From positions 1 to 8,914 of the forward strand of contig JAERMP010000083.1 in assembly GCA_016844515.1 (NCBI GenBank): a stretch of DNA of 8,914 bases. Reading direction: 5' to 3'. Position 1 is the stretch's first letter; each line of letters opens with the position of its first letter. A model generated the notes under the pieces. That model had not been told where the DNA came from, searched no databases, and saw nothing but the letters and a program-made list of their open reading frames with translations. The DNA comes from Thermoleophilia bacterium. Its GTDB lineage: Bacteria > Actinomycetota > Thermoleophilia > Gaiellales > Gaiellaceae. Shown piece after piece: positions 1 through 5,923 of the stretch. A program made the position numbers and the translations under genes.

Positions 1-108
1 ATCGGCTTCTTCATGCTGGAGAAGCAGAAGCTCGAGGCGCAAGCGGCCGCGCTCCGTGCCGCCGGAGCCTTCGGTGCGCCAACCCCCCAACCGCCCTCCG
101 CGGGCTAG
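1..108 (+). CDS. C-terminal end of an unidentified, probably membrane-bound protein (partial)
   Basis: An open frame runs from the first base of the window to TAG at 106-108, giving 35 visible residues. It begins with a hydrophobic IGFF stub that could be the end of a membrane span. A charged/Ala-rich, helix-prone stretch follows (MLEKQKLEAQAAALRAAG), then a Pro-rich tail. Only 12 bases separate its stop from the next small membrane gene, so the two are probably co-transcribed. The family cannot be named from this fragment. A respiratory-chain membrane subunit is a guess, based only on the small membrane protein downstream and the SCO gene nearby. That the frame is coding is supported by the well-placed stop followed at once by a strong ribosome binding site. 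Confidence 0.6.
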   Translation: MGFFMLEKQKLEAQAAALRAAGAFGAPTPQPPSAG

Positions 109-110
109 AG

Positions 111-116
111 AGGAGG
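111..116 (+). promoter_or_regulatory. Strong ribosome binding site for the 49-residue membrane protein
   Basis: AGGAGG lies four bases before the ATG at 121, directly after the stop of the upstream gene. It fixes the start of the small gene and argues that this short frame is really translated. Confidence 0.8.
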
Positions 117-120
117 AAAC

Positions 121-270
121 ATGGAGAAGCAGATCGACTTCCCGCCGCTGCAGAAGGAAGTGTCATGGCTTGCACCGTTCATGCTCATCCTCTCGCTCGT
201 CTGCATCGTCGTCGTCGTGGTGATCCTTCTAACGGATCTCGAGGCGCCCTTCATCGGGCCGTGGGGGTAG
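121..270 (+). CDS. 49-residue single-span membrane protein, possible small respiratory-complex subunit
   Basis: ATG at 121 to TAG at 268-270 encodes 49 residues. The N-terminus (MEKQIDFPPLQKEVSW) is polar and likely cytoplasmic. Residues about 17-38 form one strongly hydrophobic helix (LAPFMLILSLVCIVVVVVILL). The tail is short, acidic then aromatic (TDLEAPFIGPWG). A perfect Shine-Dalgarno precedes it, and it follows the upstream gene by 12 bases. Size and layout resemble the tiny single-helix accessory subunits of heme-copper oxidases and cytochrome complexes, but no specific family is recognised. A respiratory role is inferred only from context, including the SCO-type copper chaperone gene nearby. 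Translation is likely; the function is unknown. Confidence 0.75.
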   Translation: MEKQIDFPPLQKEVSWLAPFMLILSLVCIVVVVVILLTDLEAPFIGPWG

Positions 271-281
271 TCTGAGCGTAG

Positions 282-524
282 ATGGGGCTCTACCTCCACT
301 GCGCTATCTGTAGCCGAAAGCAGGCCGACGGCCTGCTTTCCGGTGCCGCCTGGGGCCGCCTCGAGTTGCCTCCGGGCGCAGAGGCTGAGAACCCCGGCCT
401 ACGCGGGTCGAAGATCCGCGCTTGCCCGACATGCATCGGGCGGCATCCTGATTGGCACGACCGGCTCATAGCGTCGCTCGGGCTGGCAGCGAGCTTCGGA
501 CCTACGGCACAACCCGCTCAGTAG
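282..524 (+). CDS. 80-residue zinc-ribbon-like protein (two CxxC knuckles)
   Basis: The protein carries C8-x2-C11 near the start and C48-x2-C51 in the second half, a spacing suited to one zinc-ribbon site. The flanking sequence is HCAICSRKQADGLLSGAAW at the start and IRACPTCIGRHPDW around the second knuckle. From memory, short proteins with this CAIC...RACPxC layout recur in actinobacterial genomes as uncharacterised proteins, so this is judged a real gene and not a chance frame. A role in nucleic-acid or protein binding is possible but not shown. The start at 282 lacks a good Shine-Dalgarno. It begins 11 bases after the membrane gene stop and ends 17 bases before the stress-protein gene. A perfect hairpin lies within codons 12-20. 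Confidence 0.7.
   Translation: MGLYLHCAICSRKQADGLLSGAAWGRLELPPGAEAENPGLRGSKIRACPTCIGRHPDWHDRLIASLGLAASFGPTAQPAQ
316..340 (+). repeat. Perfect 11-bp inverted repeat inside the zinc-ribbon gene
   Basis: GAAAGCAGGCC (316-326) and GGCCTGCTTTC (330-340) are exact reverse complements around the three-base loop GAC. The hairpin lies about 35 bases after the start codon and encodes part of the stretch just after the first CxxC. No T-run follows, so it is not a classical intrinsic terminator. It may be a coincidence of coding sequence or an RNA structure affecting early translation. Confidence 0.6.
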
Positions 525-541
525 AAACCCGCCCAGGCCCG

Positions 542-922
542 ATGAACATCCTTCTCGCGTACAACGACACCGACGTCTCGAACAGAGCGCTCGAGCGAGC
601 CGCCCAGCTCGCAGGCCTGTACGAGGCGAAGCTGGTCGTGACGAGCGTGACCCCCGTTCTGATAGGGGCTCCGCAGCACAACGGGCCGGGTCCAGAGCTC
701 AGGCGGGCAGACGAGCGGTTGAAGAAGCTCGGGATCGAAGCCGAGTTGGTCGAAGCAGTCGGCGAGATCTCCGAGGCAATCGTCGAGGTCGCCGAGAGCA
801 GAGGCGCAGGCTTGATCGTCCTCGGCACCAGGGAGCCGAGCCACGTCGAGCGCATGCTCGGGCACAGCGTTTCGGAGAGCGTGCAGCGGATGGCCCACTG
901 CGACGTCCTCATCGTTCACTAG
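542..922 (+). CDS. Universal stress protein (UspA-fold), divergent nucleotide site
   Basis: The 126 residues from ATG at 542 fit the single-domain UspA fold. The first strand is MNILLAYNDTDVSNRALERAAQLA, with the usual Asp and Ser/Asn positions. The end is GLIVLGTREPSHVERMLGHSVSESVQRMAHCDVLIVH, the typical closing signature of the family. The canonical ATP-binding pattern G-x2-G-x9-G-[S/T] appears as G95-x2-E98-x9-H108-S109, so two of the three glycines are replaced. ATP binding is therefore doubtful and the protein may belong to the non-nucleotide-binding branch. The reading frame stays open back to 452, but the ATG at 542 is preferred because it gives the family's normal N-terminus and avoids overlap with the preceding gene. 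No strong ribosome binding site is visible. The 3' end overlaps the convergent SCO gene by 14 bases. Confidence 0.85.
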   Translation: MNILLAYNDTDVSNRALERAAQLAGLYEAKLVVTSVTPVLIGAPQHNGPGPELRRADERLKKLGIEAELVEAVGEISEAIVEVAESRGAGLIVLGTREPSHVERMLGHSVSESVQRMAHCDVLIVH

Positions 923-1565
923 CCAGAGCGACGCGGATGTCACGCGCAAGGTTCGCCTCCGTCAAGTCTGCACCAGCGTGCAGCGTCGCCGCCCAGACTC
1001 CGCGGCGATCGTAGATCCGCACGGGAGCCGAATGAAGCGTGTCTTGTCCACTCTCGAGAGACGATAGGACCTTGAACGCATTCCAGACTCTGCGCAGCTC
1101 GGGCTCCGGCTGGCCCCCTCCGAGGTAGAGGAGCCGCCCGACCGCCCGATTCCGCGCGAGAAAGTTGCGCACGCTCCTTTTCGTGTCCTCGGCTGGGTCG
1201 GTGGTGATCGCCACGGCTCGCACACCCTGCCGCTCGCCGGGAGTCAGCATGTCGATCGTCCGCGCAACGGTCCATGCGATCACCGGGCAGGACTCCGTGC
1301 ATTGGCTGTCGAGGAAGGTGAGCACCGTCACGCGCCCGGCGAGATCGGCCGAACTGACGGGTCGCCCGTCGAAGTTGCGGAGGGAGAAGTCGCTCATCGC
1401 GATTCCTCCGGGCGGCTCGCTTCCTCTGTACGGCCCCGAGCCTGCGACGGACACCTCCCGCGACGACGCTGGCGACCGGTTGCCGAGCGAGATCGCGAGC
1501 GCAGCGACAACACCCAACACCAGTGCGGCGCCGATCGCACAGGCGCCCGCCACGCGCCGGCTCAT
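909..1565 (-). CDS. SCO1/SenC family copper-binding thioredoxin-fold protein
   Basis: The 218-residue protein is expected to deliver copper to, or reduce, the Cu(A) centre of cytochrome c oxidase on the outer face of the membrane. Residues about 5-28 form an N-terminal hydrophobic anchor or signal. The YRGSEPPGGI-x-MSDFSLRNFDGRPV segment (46-70) is typical of the family start. The copper ligands are present: C89-x3-C93 in DSQCTESCP, and H178 in DTLHSAPVRIYD. The length is normal for SCO proteins. The start ATG overlaps the stop of the upstream 42-residue gene (TGATG), which implies translational coupling, with GAGGA nine bases before the ATG. It is the last gene of the minus-strand block, and its stop lies inside the convergent UspA-like gene. 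A peroxiredoxin-like or general thiol role is the main alternative. Confidence 0.9.
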   Translation of the reverse strand: MSRRVAGACAIGAALVLGVVAALAISLGNRSPASSREVSVAGSGPYRGSEPPGGIAMSDFSLRNFDGRPVSSADLAGRVTVLTFLDSQCTESCPVIAWTVARTIDMLTPGERQGVRAVAITTDPAEDTKRSVRNFLARNRAVGRLLYLGGGQPEPELRRVWNAFKVLSSLESGQDTLHSAPVRIYDRRGVWAATLHAGADLTEANLARDIRVALASER

Positions 1566-1693
1566 CAGCGATCGTCCTCGTGCGTGCGATCAGCGCCGGA
1601 GCTACCGCTTCGCATCCGGAACATCATCCACAGCATCATCCCGCCCATCACGATCGGGCAGACCAGGACGGCGAGAAGCCACCAGGATTCCAT
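1565..1693 (-). CDS. 42-residue Met-rich single-span membrane peptide (DUF2933-like)
   Basis: ATG at 1693 is preceded by a very strong Shine-Dalgarno and reads 42 residues to a TGA that shares one base with the SCO start codon. The peptide starts MESWWLLAVLVCPIVMGGMM and continues LWMMFRMRSG. It forms one membrane helix with a Cys and seven Met residues after the start, clustered on the second half of the span, followed by a polar tail (SSGADRTHEDDR). It resembles, from memory, the small Met-rich membrane peptides annotated DUF2933 that often accompany copper or heavy-metal genes. That match is tentative. The Met cluster next to a SCO gene suggests a part in copper handling or in oxidase assembly, which is inference. 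It is short enough to be missed by common gene callers. Confidence 0.75.
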   Translation of the reverse strand: MESWWLLAVLVCPIVMGGMMLWMMFRMRSGSSGADRTHEDDR

Positions 1694-1697
1694 TTCC

Positions 1698-1706
1698 TCA
1701 CCTCCT
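1698..1706 (-). promoter_or_regulatory. Near-perfect Shine-Dalgarno for the 42-residue gene
   Basis: On the minus strand AGGAGGTGA precedes the ATG by four bases (the AGGAGG core by seven), an almost full match to the 16S rRNA 3' end. It is one of the best ribosome binding sites in the window and is the main evidence that the tiny gene is translated. Confidence 0.8.
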
Positions 1707-1724
1707 CTCTGTCAGTGAACGAGA

Positions 1725-2660
1725 TCATGGAGTAGAGCGGACTGTCCACTTCGCACCTCCGTCGGTCGAGCGCTTGATCGTGCCGTCGTGGAGCGCGACG
1801 AAGAGCTCGTCCGCGTCCTGCCCGAGGAAAGCCGCCGGTTGACCGCCGATCGAGCCGCGACGCTCGAAGCTACGACCTGCGTTCGTGCTCACGGAAACGC
1901 TCCCATCGCCGTCGACGAGGAAGAGCTGGTCGCGGACGGGCCACGCAAGCAGGCCGACCGAGTCGCCGATGTGCTCCCAACTCCGCCCGTCGTCTCGCGA
2001 CTCGTACAGCCCTTGGGAGAGATTGCTCGCCCCGGCCGCGACGAGGTGGCGGGGGTCACGTGGGTCCGGGGCGAGGTCGACGAGCGGCGCTGGGCGCTCG
2101 GCCTCCGCCCACGTCCGACCCGCGTCCGCGCTGACCAGCAGCCGGTCGTTCGAGGCGTCGTACCCGTACACACGCTCGCCGACCGAGCGAAGGACGTGGA
2201 AGTCGGCCTCGCCGAGGAGCGAAATCGGTTCCCAGCTTCGGCCAGCGTTGGTCGACTCGAGCAGCCCGAGAAGCGGAGGAAGGTCGGTCCGCAGGTCCGG
2301 GTGCCCCGAGCCGAGAAACCGGTTCTCACCCACAACGGTGAAGCCCATGGTGTCCTGGTAGCTGTCCCCGACTCTGACCGCGCTGGAGTCCCTCTCGCCC
2401 ACGCGGAAGAGCCCAGTATGGGTCGCGATGAACAGGGCTTTGTCCGCGGGATCGATGCCGAGGCCGTGCACGTGCACGGGACCAGCGTCGGCGGCCGACG
2501 TTCCCCGCCCGCCGTCACTCAAGCGCCACACCCCCCCAGCGGCGAGCACGATCGCCACCGCGACGAGGCCAAAAAGCCCGCGTTCCACCCACGGCGAACG
2601 CTTCGGCGGCGGAGGTGCCTGCCGACCGCGCTGCGCCCTTGCTTTCGTTGCTCTTGTCAT
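1725..2660 (-). CDS. Membrane-anchored beta-propeller protein with Asp-box repeats (F510_1955-type glycosylhydrolase-like)
   Basis: The 311 residues begin with a basic, Pro-containing cytoplasmic tail (1-28) and one membrane helix at about 29-46. An external domain follows, opening with PVHVHGLGIDPADKALFIATHTGLFR (61-86). Five Asp-box-like motifs (S-x-D-x-G-x-[TS]-W) are visible: S136-W143, S177-W184, S221-W228, S258-F265 and S298-W305, the last two degenerate. This layout fits a sialidase/BNR-type beta-propeller. The HVHGLG opening, the SGHPDLRTDLPPLLGLLES stretch and the LLGEADFHVL stretch agree with what I recall of the F510_1955 family glycosylhydrolases. Real enzyme activity is unproven, and these proteins often occur beside copper and redox genes. 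AGGAGA lies four bases before the ATG. The gene is 31 bases upstream of the Met-rich peptide gene and probably shares its transcript. Confidence 0.8.
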   Translation of the reverse strand: MTRATKARAQRGRQAPPPPKRSPWVERGLFGLVAVAIVLAAGGVWRLSDGGRGTSAADAGPVHVHGLGIDPADKALFIATHTGLFRVGERDSSAVRVGDSYQDTMGFTVVGENRFLGSGHPDLRTDLPPLLGLLESTNAGRSWEPISLLGEADFHVLRSVGERVYGYDASNDRLLVSADAGRTWAEAERPAPLVDLAPDPRDPRHLVAAGASNLSQGLYESRDDGRSWEHIGDSVGLLAWPVRDQLFLVDGDGSVSVSTNAGRSFERRGSIGGQPAAFLGQDADELFVALHDGTIKRSTDGGAKWTVRSTP

Positions 2661-2723
2661 CAGCTCTCCTCTCTGATCCGTCGTTGGAACCTGCTCACTG
2701 ACAGGTCACGCCGAGCGGACGAC
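2661..2723 (-). other. 63-base intergenic gap with ribosome binding site for the propeller gene
   Basis: This is the longest gap within the minus-strand gene series. It holds the AGGAGA ribosome binding site (2665-2670) of the downstream gene. There is only a weak 5-bp inverted repeat (ACCTG/CAGGT) with no T-run. No convincing terminator or promoter is seen, so read-through from the fhs operon into the envelope genes is possible. Confidence 0.4.
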
Positions 2724-2996
2724 TCAGAAGAGGAAGCGTTGAAGCAACACGGGAGAGGCCCTGCCGGACGCCGGCACCACGAGGACGATCAGCGAAAGCG
2801 ACGCGAGCGTGGCCACGGCGAACGCCGGCCAGAGCTCTATCACCGCCGCAGGCGCCGACTGAACGATGCGGTCGAACGTCTGAGCGAACTGGTCGTCCAG
2901 GCACGCGCACGCGAAGCCGATCAGAGCCAGGCACAGAACTGCAAGCAGGACGAAGGCCAGCAACGGCATCCGCCCGCGCAGGCGTTCGAGAGCCAC
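2724..2996 (-). CDS. 90-residue two-span membrane protein with Cys-x-Cys, unknown function
   Basis: GTG at 2996 to TGA at 2724-2726 gives 90 residues. Two hydrophobic segments are clear: about 11-30 (PLLAFVLLAVLCLALIGFAC) and about 52-75 (VIELWPAFAVATLASLSLIVLVV). Between them lies a short polar loop (LDDQFAQTFDRIVQSAPAA). Cys22, Cys30 and Cys32 cluster at the end of the first span. The FACAC stretch is not a good lipobox, because the residue at -2 is Phe. No named family is recognised. The start is uncertain: no good Shine-Dalgarno is seen, the frame stays open upstream into the fhs stop, and an internal ATG at residue 10 would also keep both spans. It lies 20 bases after fhs and 63 bases before the propeller gene, so it links the one-carbon operon to the envelope genes. 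Confidence 0.65.
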   Translation of the reverse strand: MALERLRGRMPLLAFVLLAVLCLALIGFACACLDDQFAQTFDRIVQSAPAAVIELWPAFAVATLASLSLIVLVVPASGRASPVLLQRFLF

Positions 2997-3016
2997 GCGG
3001 GCGAGGATAGCCGCTG

Positions 3017-4684
3017 TCAGAACAAGCCGACCGTCTCGCCGTTCTCGTCGATGTCGATCGCGAATGCGGCGGGAGACTTCCCGAGCCCCGGCATCGTCAT
3101 CATCTCACCGCAGAGAGCCACGATCCAACCCGCTCCCGTATAGGGGCGCAGATCGCGCACCGTCACCGTGAAACCGGTGGGTGCATTCTTCAAGGCCGGG
3201 TCGTGCGACAGCGAGAGGTGAGTCTTCGCCATGCAGATCGGAAGCCGGCCGAGGCTCGATTGATCGAACTCCGCGGCCTTCTTCTTTGCAACCGGGAGGA
3301 GCTCGACGCCGTCGGCGCCGTAGACCCGTGTCGCGATCAGGCGGATCTTCTCTTCGATCGGCGCGTCGAGCGAGTAGGCGAAGTCGAACGTGTTGGGCTC
3401 GTCGGCAGCGGCGACCACGGCCTCTGCGAGGGCGGTCGCTCCCGCACCGCCGTTCTCGAAGGCTGTGCTTATCTCGGCTGCGAACGCGCCGTTCTCGAGC
3501 GCGAGTGAGCGCGCGAGCTCGAGCTCGTCCTGGGTGTCGCTCGGGAACTTGTTGACGCAGACGACGGCCTGCAAGCCGAAGCCGTTGATGATCCCGATGT
3601 GGCGCGCGAGGTTCTGGGCGCCGATCTCGATCGCGTCAAGGCCGGCGTCGGGCTGGCCGGCGTGGTGCTTCAGCGCCTTGATGCTGGCGACGAGCACGAC
3701 CGCGCTCGGCCGCAGGTCGCCGATCCGGCAGGTGATGTCGAAGAACTTCTCCATCCCCATGTCCGACGCAAAGCCGGACTCGGTGATGACGTACTCGCCG
3801 AGCTTCAGCGCGACCCGGTCGGCCACGAGCGAGTTGTTGCCGTGGGCGATGTTGGCGAACGGGCCGCAATGGACGAATGCCGGCTGCCCCTCGAGCGTCT
3901 GTACGAGGTTCGGTTTCACCGCTTCCTTGAGCACGACGGCAAGCGAACCGGCCGCCTTGATCTGCTCCGCGGTCACCGGCTCGCCCTCGAAGGTCTGGCC
4001 GACGGTGATCCGGCCGAGCCGCTCCCGCAGGTCGGCAAGGTCGCGGGCGACTGCGACGAGCCCCATGATCTCGCTCGCGGCGGTGATGTCGAAGCCGGTC
4101 TGGCGTGGAGCCCCGTTCAAACGGCCGCCGAGGCCCGTGATCACCTCGCGCAGCGAGCGGTCGTTCATGTCGAGGCAGCGGCGCCAGGAGATCGAGAGCG
4201 GGTCGAGACCGGCCTCGTTCCCGTGCATGAGGTGGGCGTCGATCATCGCGGCGAGCAGGTTGTTCGCGGCCGTGATCGCGTGCAGGTCTCCGGTGAAGTG
4301 GAGGTTCAGGTCCTCCATGGGCACGACCTGCGCGTAGCCGCCGCCGGCGGCGCCTCCCTTCACCCCGAACACCGGGCCGAGCGATGCCTCGCGCAGGCAC
4401 AGGACCGGTTTCCTGCCCAGCACGCCGAGCCCCTGTGTCAGCGAGACAGACGTCGTCGTCTTTCCCTCACCCGCCGGCGTCGGCGTGATCGCCGTGACGT
4501 TGATCAGCTTCGCGTCGGGCCGGTCGGCGAGCCGCTCGATGACGGAAAGATCGACCTTCGCCTTGTACCGCCCGTACGGTTCGACCTCCTCAGCGAGGAG
4601 TCCCGCATCAGCCGCAACGTCGAGGATGGGGCGAAGCGTCGCGTCCTGGGCGATCTCGAGACTTGAAGGCATCACGGTCGACAT
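3017..4684 (-). CDS. fhs: Formate--tetrahydrofolate ligase
   Basis: The 555-residue cytoplasmic enzyme joins formate to tetrahydrofolate with ATP, giving 10-formyl-THF, and can run in reverse to release formate and ATP. The ATP-binding loop TPAGEGKTT is at 69-77. The two family signatures are both present: G-V-K-G-G-A-A-G-G-G-Y at 107-117 and V-A-S-I-K-A-L-K-H-H-A-G at 332-343. The MEDLNLHFTGD segment (123-133) and the ETDxxFAN-like region (HCGPFANIAHGNNS, 272-285) are also typical. The length is standard (about 555-560). Residue 100, in REASLGP, is Ala where many homologues have Pro. GGAGAGAG directly precedes the ATG, and soxB ends 24 bases upstream. Behind sarcosine oxidase genes the likely job is processing methyl-derived C1-folate, either feeding purine synthesis or releasing formate with ATP gain. 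The direction is inferred, not seen. Confidence 0.97.
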   Translation of the reverse strand: MSTVMPSSLEIAQDATLRPILDVAADAGLLAEEVEPYGRYKAKVDLSVIERLADRPDAKLINVTAITPTPAGEGKTTTSVSLTQGLGVLGRKPVLCLREASLGPVFGVKGGAAGGGYAQVVPMEDLNLHFTGDLHAITAANNLLAAMIDAHLMHGNEAGLDPLSISWRRCLDMNDRSLREVITGLGGRLNGAPRQTGFDITAASEIMGLVAVARDLADLRERLGRITVGQTFEGEPVTAEQIKAAGSLAVVLKEAVKPNLVQTLEGQPAFVHCGPFANIAHGNNSLVADRVALKLGEYVITESGFASDMGMEKFFDITCRIGDLRPSAVVLVASIKALKHHAGQPDAGLDAIEIGAQNLARHIGIINGFGLQAVVCVNKFPSDTQDELELARSLALENGAFAAEISTAFENGGAGATALAEAVVAAADEPNTFDFAYSLDAPIEEKIRLIATRVYGADGVELLPVAKKKAAEFDQSSLGRLPICMAKTHLSLSHDPALKNAPTGFTVTVRDLRPYTGAGWIVALCGEMMTMPGLGKSPAAFAIDIDENGETVGLF

Positions 4685-4692
4685 CTCTCTCC
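4685..4692 (-). promoter_or_regulatory. Ribosome binding site of fhs
   Basis: The minus strand reads GGAGAGAG immediately before the ATG at 4684, with the GGAG core four bases away. It supports the chosen start and independent initiation after the soxB stop. Confidence 0.65.
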
Positions 4693-4708
4693 GTTCAGGT
4701 CGAGAACG

Positions 4709-5923
4709 CTAGTGGCTCACGGCGGCCGCGGCCAGCTCGGACACGAGGGTATCGGTGTGGAATCGGTCGAGCGCGAAGGGTGCGATCAGCTCGGGTGTCT
4801 TCCCGGTCGCCACGAGCTCTGCGAGCGTGACGCCCACGATCGGCGCAGCCTTGAATCCATAGGTGCCCCAGCCGGTCGACACGTGGAAGTTGTCGATCTC
4901 CGTCTTGCCGAGGATCGGGCTGTAGTCGGGCGAGAGGTCGCAGAGACCAGTCCAGGTGCGGAGCACCTTTGTCCGCTCGAGCTGCGGGAAGAGCTCTATC
5001 GCGTGTGCGGCGGAGACCTCGAGGAACGAGAGCGTGCCGGTGCCCTTGTACGTGGTGTACGGCTCGATCTCCGCCCCGATCAGGAACTCGCCGCGATCGG
5101 TCTGCGAGACGTACACGTGGAGCTGCGACGAGACGATGACCACGTCGAGGAACGGCTTCACCGGCTCCGTGACGAACGCTTGGAGGATGTGGGTGGTGAT
5201 CGGAAGGCGGACGTCCACGAGCCCGCCGACGAGCGACGACCAGCCGGCCGTGGCGCTCACGACCTGGCCGCACTCGACGCGCCCGCGAGTGGTCTCGACG
5301 GCGGTGATGCGGTCTCCGCTGCGCTGGAACCCAGTCACCTCGGTCGCGGGATGGATCTCGACTCCGAACCAGTCGGCCGCTCGCGCGAACCCCCACACGA
5401 CCGCGTCGTGGCGGATGATCCCGCCCGGCGGGTGGTAGAGGGCGCCGATGATCGGATACGGGGGGCGGTTGGACAGGTCGAGCTGCGGGCATAGCTCGCG
5501 GATCCGATCGACGCCGATGACGCTCGAGTCGATTCCGAGCAGCTTGTTGACTTCGGCGCGCTCCTGCATCGTGATCATCGCGCGATCGGAGTGCGCGAGC
5601 GTCAGGTGCCCGTGCTGCGAGAACATGAGGTTGAAGTTCAGATCGGAAGAGAGCTTCTCGTAGAGCCGGACGCTCTCGCCGTAGAAGGCAGCGCCTTCGG
5701 GAGTGCGGTAGTTCGAGCGGATGATCGTCGTGTTTCGCCCGGAGGCACCCGAGCCGATGTACGACTTCTCGAGGATGCAGACATCGCGGATGCCGTGCTT
5801 CTTCGCGAGGTAGTACGCGGTCGCGAGACCGTGCGAACCTCCGCCGACGATCACGACCTCGTAGCTCCGCTTGAGCTCCGGCCGCGGCCGCCACATCCGC
5901 TTGGGGAAGAAGATGTCCTTCAT
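4709..5923 (-). CDS. soxB: Sarcosine oxidase beta subunit (flavin amine oxidase)
   Basis: The 404-residue protein is the catalytic beta subunit of heterotetrameric sarcosine oxidase. It oxidises the N-methyl group of sarcosine (or a related N-methyl amino acid) with FAD and passes electrons to FMN. The FAD dinucleotide fold has GGGSHG at 27-32, with the acidic end of strand two at E52. GASGRNTTIIRSNY (59-72) is a hallmark of SoxB. H172 in GGIIRHDAVVWGFAR aligns by position with the His173 that binds FMN covalently in the Corynebacterium enzyme, as I recall it. K358 in WGTYGFKAAP sits at the position of a lysine studied in that enzyme. Length matches the family (about 400-415). The start ATG overlaps the soxG stop (ATGA), so translation is probably coupled. 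Only a G-run lies upstream as a weak ribosome binding site. A dimethylglycine- or other N-methyl-amine-specific relative cannot be excluded. Confidence 0.95.
   Translation of the reverse strand: MKDIFFPKRMWRPRPELKRSYEVVIVGGGSHGLATAYYLAKKHGIRDVCILEKSYIGSGASGRNTTIIRSNYRTPEGAAFYGESVRLYEKLSSDLNFNLMFSQHGHLTLAHSDRAMITMQERAEVNKLLGIDSSVIGVDRIRELCPQLDLSNRPPYPIIGALYHPPGGIIRHDAVVWGFARAADWFGVEIHPATEVTGFQRSGDRITAVETTRGRVECGQVVSATAGWSSLVGGLVDVRLPITTHILQAFVTEPVKPFLDVVIVSSQLHVYVSQTDRGEFLIGAEIEPYTTYKGTGTLSFLEVSAAHAIELFPQLERTKVLRTWTGLCDLSPDYSPILGKTEIDNFHVSTGWGTYGFKAAPIVGVTLAELVATGKTPELIAPFALDRFHTDTLVSELAAAAVSH

Noticed and set aside
316..340. Hairpin as an intrinsic terminator
   Set aside because: No T-run follows on either strand at the expected place, and it lies within a supported coding frame.
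452..541. Upstream in-frame extension of the UspA-like gene
   Set aside because: It would overlap the zinc-ribbon gene and add 30 residues before the normal family N-terminus MNILLAY.
2695..2934. Alternative 79-codon minus-strand frame overlapping the two-span membrane protein
   Set aside because: It is Arg/Val/Gly-rich, with no membrane segment or motif; the neighbouring frame has two clear hydrophobic spans.
1788..3143. Long plus-strand open frame of 451 codons
   Set aside because: It lies opposite three supported minus-strand genes, is extremely rich in Arg/Glu/Asp/His without any domain, and has no good ribosome binding site; it is an antisense shadow of GC-rich coding DNA.
3599..4666. 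Plus-strand open frame of 355 codons opposite fhs
   Set aside because: fhs carries both family signatures and its own ribosome binding site; the opposite frame is a compositional shadow.
4695..5894. Minus-strand open frame of 399 codons within soxB in another phase
   Set aside because: Very Arg/Ala/His-rich with no motifs, and wholly overlaps soxB, whose FAD and FMN motifs are clear.
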